8,577 nucleotides of DNA from CAIVND01 sp035532075 (GTDB lineage Bacteria; Actinomycetota; Acidimicrobiia; Acidimicrobiales; Bog-793): positions 1-8,577 of the forward strand of contig DATKRV010000023.1 of the NCBI GenBank assembly GCA_035532075.1, given 5' to 3'. Positions 1-5,228 of this stretch are shown here, piece by piece. The position numbers were made by a program, and so were the translations under genes. The notes beneath the pieces were generated by a model that saw only the letters and a list, made by a program, of their open reading frames with translations, was not told the origin of the DNA and searched no databases. Positions within the stretch are counted from its first letter, which is position 1. Each line of letters starts with the position of its first letter.

Positions 1-1119
1 ACCGGTCAGTGCATCGAGACACCGCTCGAATCACCCAACTCGAGACTCAAAGAGCGCGTCAACATCGGGGGCTATCCGGTCAAGGAGCTGGGTGGTCTCG
101 TCTGGGGCTACCTCGGTCCACTCCCGGCACCGGTGCTTCCGAAGTGGGACCTGTTGGTCCGGCCGGGCGGTTTTCGCCAGATCTACACGCATGACCTGCC
201 ATGTAACTGGTTGCAGGTGATGGAAAACCGTGGAGACCATGGGCACGCGATCTATCTCCACGGGCGTCTTTTCCAGTATGCGCTTGAACGACAGGGTCGT
301 CTCACAGATGATCCGACTGGTCGATACAACGCCGCGATGAACACCCAGTACGAACGCCTGCGGCGAGGGACCTACGAGCGCTACCGGCCAATTCCGAATG
401 CATACGGGATGACCAAGGCGCGTATCGATTTTGATCAGACTGAACAGGACTCGTCCTGGACCATCGGGACCAATCCGATCCTGTTTCCGTACCAGCTCGC
501 CTTTGGACCCTTTCATCAGCCGCGCCGGGCCTATCAGTTCGGAGTGCCCGTCGATGATACGCACACGTGGCACATCACCTACAACTGCTTTGTGTTTCCT
601 CCAGAGATCGAGATACCGGCGCAAGATGTGGTGCCGTACGTCCACATCCCGCTCAAGAATGAGCACGATGAATATGTCCTTGACTACGTGCTCGCGCAGG
701 ACATGGTTGCATGGTATGCGCAAGGAGAGGTCGCCGACCGGTCGCGAGAGCAGCTCGGGGCAAGCGATGTTTGCGTCATTGCCCTGAGAGAGATGCTCCT
801 CGAACAGATGGAGAGGGTGTCTTGTGGCGAGGATCCGATGAATGTGTTTCGAAGCGAAGATGACGCATGGCGTCCAGAATTGAACATTCCTGGGTTCGGC
901 GAAGAGGAAATTCCTGATGAAAACACCGTCTCTCACGCACGGGTGAGTCAATTCTACCGGGGCAACTACCACAAAATGTCCCCTGCGGGCTGGCTGTACA
1001 TCGAGGATGACCTCGAACGGTACTCTCCCGACCGCGACTTTATTCTCGAAGCTTTTGCGAAAACTGAGGAGATCCGCAAGGCAACCCTGCTTTCCGCGTC
1101 AAGTTCAGCCCTGCCGTAG
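1..1119 (+). CDS. Rieske non-haem iron oxygenase alpha subunit, phthalate-dioxygenase type (5' partial)
   Basis: Terminal oxygenase that would hydroxylate or O-demethylate an aromatic or related substrate with O2 and electrons from a ferredoxin. The frame is open from base 1, and 372 residues are visible. The start TGQCIETPLESP looks like the segment just after the second Rieske motif, so the [2Fe-2S] ligands lie outside the window. The catalytic iron site is intact: CNWLQVMEN followed by D-x2-H-x4-H, with bridging Asp at visible residue 79, His82 and His87. The likely third iron ligand is Asp234 in AQDMVAW. The stretch AQDMVAWYAQG...DRSREQLGASD...GEDPMNVFR is typical of stand-alone phthalate 4,5-dioxygenase-like alpha subunits. 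About 88 residues follow NVFR, apparently a longer tail than usual. The next gene starts 15 bases downstream with its own strong ribosome binding site, so the two are likely co-transcribed. Family call is confident; the substrate is unknown. Confidence 0.9.
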   Translation, partial: TGQCIETPLESPNSRLKERVNIGGYPVKELGGLVWGYLGPLPAPVLPKWDLLVRPGGFRQIYTHDLPCNWLQVMENRGDHGHAIYLHGRLFQYALERQGRLTDDPTGRYNAAMNTQYERLRRGTYERYRPIPNAYGMTKARIDFDQTEQDSSWTIGTNPILFPYQLAFGPFHQPRRAYQFGVPVDDTHTWHITYNCFVFPPEIEIPAQDVVPYVHIPLKNEHDEYVLDYVLAQDMVAWYAQGEVADRSREQLGASDVCVIALREMLLEQMERVSCGEDPMNVFRSEDDAWRPELNIPGFGEEEIPDENTVSHARVSQFYRGNYHKMSPAGWLYIEDDLERYSPDRDFILEAFAKTEEIRKATLLSASSSALP

Positions 1120-1134
1120 CGAAAGGAGAGACAG

Positions 1135-2541
1135 ATGACCTCACTCATCCGTTCATTCGGCGACCGCTCGCTGCGGTCATTGGTAGATCTTGATCGAGGT
1201 CTGGTGAGTCGGGAGATCTATGTCAATGAAGATCTCTACAAAATGGAACTTGAGCAAATATTCACCCGCGCATGGCTTTTCATTGGCCATGAGGCCCAAG
1301 TGCCAAACCCTGGTGATTTCGTGGTCTCCCGAATGGGAGAGGAAGAGGTCATCCTGGTCCGTGACAGAAAGAGTCAGCTTCACGTCTTTTTGAACACGTG
1401 TCGTCATCGTGGAATGAAGGTCTGCCGCTACGACGATGGGAATACCCTCGTATTTACCTGCCCGTTCCATGGCTGGAGCTATGACACTGATGGGCGCCTC
1501 GTCGGTGTGCCCTACTACGACGCCGCCTATAAAGGAGATTTAGACAAAGGCGAATGGGGCCTTGCCGAGGTCGCGCAGATGTGCAACTACTACGGATCAA
1601 TATGGGCAACCTGGGACAAGGGGGCTCCGGGTTTTGAGGACTATCTCGGACCATATGCGGATACGACGCGTCGTGCGTTCCAGAGTTCCGACGGCGAGGA
1701 CAACGGAGTGGAGCTGTTCAATCCCGTCTACAAGTGGCGTATTCCTTGCAACTGGAAGTTTCCCGGGTTCAGTTTTGACGGCGACCGGGCACATGCAGCA
1801 ATGACGCACCGCTCGATCAATGTCGCGGCAATCGGCCCCCAGGGTGACGCTGGCGGCGGGAGCCGCGCCCCGATCCGAGCTCCATTTCCATACACCGACT
1901 ACGAGATGACCATTCCCGAACTCGGACATGGTGGGCATAACGCGATCTACGACCAGCCGGGAGTTGCCGAATACAAGGACACCTGGTTCACCGAACCAGG
2001 TGTTGATGATTACTACCGCGAGACGCGAGAGAAGAAGCGGGAGAAATTTAAGGATCAGTACATCATTGGCGAGACTGCCCTGATCTGGCCGAATGTAAAT
2101 ATCCAGCCACACCGAATACTGATATGGCACCCGCACAGCGTGGGCGTAACCGAAAGCTGGCGCGCCTATCCCATTGACCGGATGGCTCCGCAGTTCGTTA
2201 AGGACGCGCAGCGTCGCTACATGATGCGCTACGGGGGCCCATGTGGGTTGACTGAATCCGATGACATGGAAAACTGGAACTATGCATCTGCGGCGAGCTT
2301 TGGCACAGTCGCAAAACGCTATCCGTACAACTTCATGATGGGCGCAGGTCACGCGTTCCTCGATGAAGGACGCGCCCCGGGTATGACGCTCAACTACGAA
2401 GTTGCCGAGGAGAACCAGAGATCGAGATTGCGTCGCTGGCTGGAATTCATGGAAGCTGGATCATGGGAGGACATCTATCCGGTCAACCCTGTATCACCGA
2501 GTGCCGGTGAAGCTGTCAAACCAAAGAGCGAGGCGAAGTGA
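1135..2541 (+). CDS. Aromatic ring-hydroxylating dioxygenase alpha (large) subunit
   Basis: Catalytic subunit of a two-subunit Rieske dioxygenase; it inserts both atoms of O2 into an aromatic ring. The 468 residues match the usual length. The Rieske [2Fe-2S] motif is complete: Cys89-x-His91, 17 residues, then Cys109-x2-His112. The mononuclear iron motif is Asp217-x2-His220-x4-His225, with the third ligand likely Asp376 or Asp377 in TESDDMENW. The usual NWK...EN segment before the iron ligands reads NWKFPGFSFDGD, so the common Glu-Asn pair is missing. The sequence is clearly unlike the upstream alpha and resembles the biphenyl/phenylpropionate class that pairs with a beta subunit, which is encoded at 2853. 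The C-terminus ends in a charged SAGEAVKPKSEAK tail. The ATG is set by AAAGGAGAG at 1122-1130. The stop TGA overlaps the next ATG by one base. Substrate not assignable. Confidence 0.93.
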   Translation: MTSLIRSFGDRSLRSLVDLDRGLVSREIYVNEDLYKMELEQIFTRAWLFIGHEAQVPNPGDFVVSRMGEEEVILVRDRKSQLHVFLNTCRHRGMKVCRYDDGNTLVFTCPFHGWSYDTDGRLVGVPYYDAAYKGDLDKGEWGLAEVAQMCNYYGSIWATWDKGAPGFEDYLGPYADTTRRAFQSSDGEDNGVELFNPVYKWRIPCNWKFPGFSFDGDRAHAAMTHRSINVAAIGPQGDAGGGSRAPIRAPFPYTDYEMTIPELGHGGHNAIYDQPGVAEYKDTWFTEPGVDDYYRETREKKREKFKDQYIIGETALIWPNVNIQPHRILIWHPHSVGVTESWRAYPIDRMAPQFVKDAQRRYMMRYGGPCGLTESDDMENWNYASAASFGTVAKRYPYNFMMGAGHAFLDEGRAPGMTLNYEVAEENQRSRLRRWLEFMEAGSWEDIYPVNPVSPSAGEAVKPKSEAK

Positions 2542-2819
2542 TGACAGATCACGAGGGAACTCCAAAGAAATACACCGAAGAGCTAGTTGGTTCGCCAATC
2601 ACGGCAGCGCCAAATGATGCGGTGTTGATCCGCGACCTGCCAGAGGGTACTCAGGTAAGAATCCGCGGCGGCGATGTCGTCGAAATCACCGCAAACCCGC
2701 GAGATGGAGGCTGGCTGTTCGTCAAGGTGCTCGAGAGCGATGATTTTACAAAGATCGGCTCTGATGATATGGCCTTCTGCGTCGATGTAATTGATGTTGT
2801 CAAACAGATTGACCAGTAA
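2541..2819 (+). CDS. Small unknown protein between dioxygenase alpha and beta genes
   Basis: I do not recognise this 92-residue protein. It is acidic and soluble, with no signal peptide, membrane segment or cysteine cluster; its only cysteine is in AFCVDV near the end. After a polar N-terminal stretch of about 25 residues, short alternating hydrophobic runs (AVLIRDL, TQVRIRG, DVVEITA, GWLFVKVL, MAFCVDVIDVV) suggest a small all-beta domain. The ATG at 2541 overlaps the TGA of the alpha gene (TGATG), which suggests translational coupling. An in-frame GTG at 2538 would be one codon longer, but the GAGG at 2530-2533 is better spaced from the ATG (7 bases). Its place between alpha and beta argues for a role tied to the oxygenase, such as assembly, stability or an extra subunit, but this is inference only. 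Confidence 0.8.
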   Translation: MTDHEGTPKKYTEELVGSPITAAPNDAVLIRDLPEGTQVRIRGGDVVEITANPRDGGWLFVKVLESDDFTKIGSDDMAFCVDVIDVVKQIDQ

Positions 2820-2852
2820 CGGTCATCATGTGACGAACAGCCTGGAGGATAG

Positions 2853-3392
2853 ATGCTGACAGATAGCGAACAGGGAGTTCTTGAGCGTTTGTTGTTACGC
2901 GAGGAGATCGAACAGTTTTATTATCACGAGGCCGCGCTGCTTGATGATCGTAAGTTCGATGACTGGATTAACCTCATTGCAGACGATATTCACTACCATA
3001 TGCCAATTCGACGCAACGTGAAGTTTGGTGAACAGGCGCGTGAAAATACGAGTTCGCTGAATGAAATTTCCTGGTTTGACGAGGGAAAGCGCACCCTTGC
3101 CGGAAGAGTGCGCCAGCTCAACACGGGAATTCATTGGTGCGAGGAGCCATTCTCTCGGATCCGGCACCTCATCACGAATGTCCGAATCGCCGTTATCACT
3201 GGCGACGAGGTGACCGCACACAGCAATTTCTTTGTCTGGCAAAATCGACTTCGGGACGAAGTGAACCTCTTTGTCGGTACACGAGAGGATATTCTCCGCC
3301 GCGACAGTGAAACCGATTGGAAGATTGCAAAACGATTGATACTGCTTGACCAGAACGTGCTTTTAGCCAAGGTCATCACGACCTTTTTCTAG
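2853..3392 (+). CDS. Aromatic ring-hydroxylating dioxygenase beta (small) subunit
   Basis: Structural small subunit of a dioxygenase alpha3beta3 hexamer; it has a cone-shaped SnoaL/NTF2-like fold and carries no metal. The 179 residues are the usual length. Family signs are the N-terminal EIEQFYYHEAALLDDRKFDDW, where Asp and Trp mark the conserved first helix; the central DIHYHMPIRR; RIRHLITNVRI at about 102-112; and the C-terminal WKIAKRLILLDQNVLL, which is diagnostic for the HcaF/BphE-type family, ending in a double Phe. The ATG follows TGGAGG at 2843-2848, with 4 bases between. Its natural partner is the alpha subunit at 1135-2541, from which it is separated by a small gene; normally the two are adjacent. 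No defect is visible. Confidence 0.93.
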   Translation: MLTDSEQGVLERLLLREEIEQFYYHEAALLDDRKFDDWINLIADDIHYHMPIRRNVKFGEQARENTSSLNEISWFDEGKRTLAGRVRQLNTGIHWCEEPFSRIRHLITNVRIAVITGDEVTAHSNFFVWQNRLRDEVNLFVGTREDILRRDSETDWKIAKRLILLDQNVLLAKVITTFF

Positions 3393-3422
3393 TCACCGAA
3401 TGCGTCGGTAATTGATGAGTGT

Positions 3423-3428
3423 AAGGAG
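3423..3428 (+). promoter_or_regulatory. Ribosome binding site deciding a TTG start
   Basis: AAGGAG lies 6 bases before the TTG at 3435. No ATG or GTG in that frame is as well placed, so this site fixes the start of the 111-residue unknown protein. Confidence 0.75.
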
Positions 3429-3434
3429 ATTCTT

Positions 3435-3770
3435 TTGTCGCTGATCATCGAATGGCGGTTCCGTCCTGACAGCGACACCGTCCTCATCGTCGATGATGAA
3501 AAAGTTGTTCGGCTTGCAATACCGGCAGATGCCATGGTTCTGTCGAAAATGTTGACAGATCCCGGGGATCTGTCGCTCTGGGAGGGTGGGAAGCTCCTCG
3601 AGGCAATCGACCGCAATCCCGCGAGCTGGGGCGAACTAGTAATATCTCGTTCCGAAGAGGGTCAGATACTGACCATGGATCCGGAGCTGTTCTGGAATGG
3701 CATCTACGAATGGTTTCGTTCGCGCGGCATCGATTACGACCTGTATTTGAAGCTGGCGCGCAAAATGTGA
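3435..3770 (+). CDS. Small unknown protein between dioxygenase beta and ferredoxin genes
   Basis: I do not recognise this 111-residue protein. The first 40 residues alternate hydrophobic strands (SLIIEWRFR, TVLIVDD, KVVRLAIPA). The rest looks helical and aromatic, with LSLWEGGKLLEAI, an ASWGELVISR strand and ELFWNGIYEWFRSRGIDYDLYLKLARKM at the end. There are no cysteines, signal peptide or membrane helix, so it is probably a cytoplasmic alpha/beta protein. The TTG start is chosen because an AAGGAG lies 6 bases ahead and the strand-like N-terminus would be lost at later starts. It sits 42 bases after the beta gene and 69 bases before the ferredoxin gene, in the same direction. A role as an accessory factor or redox-partner adaptor of the oxygenase is possible but unsupported by any motif. 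Confidence 0.8.
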   Translation: MSLIIEWRFRPDSDTVLIVDDEKVVRLAIPADAMVLSKMLTDPGDLSLWEGGKLLEAIDRNPASWGELVISRSEEGQILTMDPELFWNGIYEWFRSRGIDYDLYLKLARKM

Positions 3771-3839
3771 AGTTCGAACCCCCAGGCTCGCTCATCGCGC
3801 ACAGTTCGCTTACGCACTAGCAAATTCAAGGAGGGATCC

Positions 3840-4178
3840 ATGGCGTATGCCATCGGCGCCGCCTGTATCGATGTCAAAGACAAGACATGCATGGATGTCT
3901 GCCCGGTTGAGTGTATTTACGAGGGTGGACGCAAGCTTTACATCAACCCGGTTGAGTGTATTGATTGCGGCCTCTGTGTCTCGACCTGTCCCGTCGATGC
4001 GATCAGACCCGTCGAGGAGTTTGACGACAAAGACGCTGAATATGCAACAGACAATGCGACCTTCTTCTCCGCGAAGCTTCCCGGTCGGGAACTCCCTCTC
4101 GGAAATCCGGGAGGGGTCTCGCGAATAGGTACAATTGGTCTCGATACTCCACTTGTGTCGGAATTCCGCGCTGGCTGA
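3840..4178 (+). CDS. 7Fe-type ([3Fe-4S][4Fe-4S]) ferredoxin with C-terminal extension
   Basis: Soluble electron carrier that most likely passes electrons from the downstream reductase to the Rieske oxygenases. The protein has 112 residues. Cysteine pattern: Cys9-x7-Cys17-x3-Cys21-Pro-x2-Cys25, then Cys40-x2-Cys43-x2-Cys46-x3-Cys50-Pro. By analogy with FdxA/Azotobacter ferredoxin I, the wider first motif makes a [3Fe-4S] cluster (Cys9, Cys17, Cys50) and the rest a [4Fe-4S] cluster (Cys21, Cys40, Cys43, Cys46). The stretch IDVKDKTCMDVCPVECIYEG is close to actinobacterial FdxA. Residues 75-112 form an extension containing GRELPLGNPGG and TIGLDTPLV. The start is set by AAGGAGG at 3828-3834. Many RHOs use a Rieske or plant-type ferredoxin, but [3Fe-4S]-type ferredoxins are known in actinobacterial phthalate and PAH dioxygenases. 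A general housekeeping role is less likely given the operon. Confidence 0.9.
   Translation: MAYAIGAACIDVKDKTCMDVCPVECIYEGGRKLYINPVECIDCGLCVSTCPVDAIRPVEEFDDKDAEYATDNATFFSAKLPGRELPLGNPGGVSRIGTIGLDTPLVSEFRAG
3902..3962 (+). repeat. 16-base direct repeat inside the ferredoxin gene
   Basis: CCCGGTTGAGTGTATT occurs at 3902-3917 and again at 3947-3962, exactly 45 bases (15 codons) apart and in frame. Both copies encode Pro-Val-Glu-Cys-Ile, one at Cys25 and one at Cys40. The codon choice is identical in all five codons. Confidence 0.85.
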
Positions 4179-4206
4179 GCTGGAACTTTCCCCGCTACCA
4201 CCCGAA

Positions 4207-4212
4207 AAGAGG
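4207..4212 (+). promoter_or_regulatory. Ribosome binding site favouring ATG 4217 over TTG 4214
   Basis: AAGAGG leaves 4 bases to the ATG at 4217 but only 1 base to the in-frame TTG at 4214. The reductase therefore most likely begins at the ATG. Confidence 0.55.
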
Positions 4213-4216
4213 CTTG

Positions 4217-5200
4217 ATGACCGACGTCCAGAGTCACGATGTGGACATTCTCATCGTGGGTGCAGGACCAAGCGGACTCTACGCGGGTTACTACGCGGGT
4301 TTTCGAGGTCTCAAGATCGCGATTGCGGACATGCTCGAAATGCCGGGTGGACAGATTACGGCGCTCTATCCCGAGAAGAAAATATATGATGTCGCAGGTT
4401 TTCCGGAGGTTCTCGGCCGTGAACTCGTCGACAGACTCGTCGCCCAGGTTGAACCATTTTCACCAATCTGGCTGCTCGGTGATCGAATTGAGGGTATCGA
4501 GCGGAAGGGGGAGCGATGGAGCGTTCGTCTTTCGGGAGGAGATTGCGTCGTTTCCACGGTTGTTTTGATCACCGGGGGAATCGGTACCTTTGAACCTCGC
4601 GCACTACCGGTTGGGCGCGAATACGAGGAACGAGGACTGATCTACTACGTACCGCGACCATCTGAGCTTGCAGACAAGAAAGTCGTTATTGTCGGCGGAG
4701 GAGATTCTGCCTTCGACTGGGCGTTGGCGCTCGAGCCAATAGCAGCTGAGGTGACGTTGATCCATCGGCGCGACTCGTTCCGGGCACATGAGCACACGAT
4801 CGAATTGGTGAGAAATTCGCGTGCGAAGATCATTACGAGCGCTGAGGTGACGGCGATATTTGGAGAACGACAACTTACTTCGGTAGAGGTCACGGCAAAG
4901 TCAGGGTCGGTCGACGTCATCGAGGCGGAGATTGTCGTCGCGGCCCTTGGTTTCGTTGCGCACCTTGGACCGCTCGCGGAGTGGGGACTCGAGATGTCCA
5001 AGCGAACGATCCTTGTCGATACTGCGATGCGGACAAACCTCCCGGGAGTTTTTGCGGCAGGGGATATTACGGAATATCCCGGGAAGGTACGGCTGATTTC
5101 GGTTGGATTTGGAGAGGCCGCAATTGCGGTCAACAATGCGATGACCGTCATCGATCCTTCGAAGAACGTCTTTCCAGGTCACTCGAGCGAAATGTCCTAG
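4217..5200 (+). CDS. Ferredoxin-NAD(P) reductase, thioredoxin-reductase-like type
   Basis: FAD enzyme moving electrons from NAD(P)H to ferredoxin, here probably the 7Fe ferredoxin just upstream. From ATG it has 327 residues. An N-terminal FAD fold carries DILIVGAGPSG (residues 10-20) and a family hallmark, GGQITALYPEKKIYDVAGFP. A second nucleotide fold has VVIVGGGDSAFDW (157-169) and HRR at 183-185, whose arginines suggest NADPH preference. The C-terminal FAD motif is GVFAAGDI (278-285). The redox CxxC of thioredoxin reductase is absent, which separates it from TrxB and agrees with YumC-type FNRs; the short PGHSS tail also fits. ATG 4217 is preferred over TTG 4214 because AAGAGG ends at 4212, too close to the TTG. 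RHO systems more often use a glutathione-reductase-like or FNR-plant-type reductase. The stop shares CTAG with the convergent glcF. Confidence 0.92.
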   Translation: MTDVQSHDVDILIVGAGPSGLYAGYYAGFRGLKIAIADMLEMPGGQITALYPEKKIYDVAGFPEVLGRELVDRLVAQVEPFSPIWLLGDRIEGIERKGERWSVRLSGGDCVVSTVVLITGGIGTFEPRALPVGREYEERGLIYYVPRPSELADKKVVIVGGGDSAFDWALALEPIAAEVTLIHRRDSFRAHEHTIELVRNSRAKIITSAEVTAIFGERQLTSVEVTAKSGSVDVIEAEIVVAALGFVAHLGPLAEWGLEMSKRTILVDTAMRTNLPGVFAAGDITEYPGKVRLISVGFGEAAIAVNNAMTVIDPSKNVFPGHSSEMS

Positions 5201-5228
5201 AGGGCGCTGGGCGATCTTTCCTCTGGGA
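5195..5228. terminator. Possible weak hairpin across the convergent stop codons
   Basis: TCCTAGAGG (5195-5203) can pair over nine positions with CCTCTGGGA (5220-5228), with one G-U pair and a 16-base loop. The stem covers the shared stop codons of the reductase and glcF genes. As plus-strand RNA all nine pairs form; as minus-strand RNA the wobble becomes an A-C mismatch. No run of T follows on either side, so it is not a standard intrinsic terminator. It could slow polymerase or shield the 3' ends, but may be chance. Confidence 0.25.
5197..5200. other. Shared palindromic stop CTAG of two convergent genes
   Basis: On the plus strand TAG at 5198-5200 ends the ferredoxin reductase; on the minus strand TAG at 5199-5197 ends glcF. 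The two genes overlap by these four bases, leaving no room for an ordinary intergenic terminator. Confidence 0.95.

Noticed and set aside
31..972. A 313-codon open frame on the minus strand opposite the first alpha gene
   Set aside because: It lies wholly antisense to a gene with intact catalytic motifs, its protein shows no recognisable domain, and it arises from codon bias in the true frame.
1597..2352. A 251-codon open frame on the minus strand opposite the second alpha gene
   Set aside because: Antisense to a clear Rieske alpha, no motif in the product, and no convincing start context.
2895..3242. A 115-codon open frame antisense to the beta subunit gene
   Set aside because: The plus-strand beta subunit is full length with diagnostic motifs; the antisense product resembles nothing.
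3395..3409. Small inverted repeat ACCGA...TCGGT after the beta gene
   Set aside because: Only five pairs with no following T run, too weak to call a terminator, and the downstream gene looks co-transcribed.
3772..3781. GTTCGAACCC resembling a tRNA T-loop between the unknown gene and the ferredoxin
   Set aside because: The bases upstream are coding and cannot form the other tRNA arms, and no matching acceptor stem or CCA-side pairing is seen; it is just a TTCGAA palindrome.
4217..5200. Possible thioredoxin reductase (TrxB)
   Set aside because: The CxxC redox motif between the two nucleotide domains is absent, while the ALYPEKKIYDVAGFP hallmark of TrxR-like ferredoxin reductases is present.
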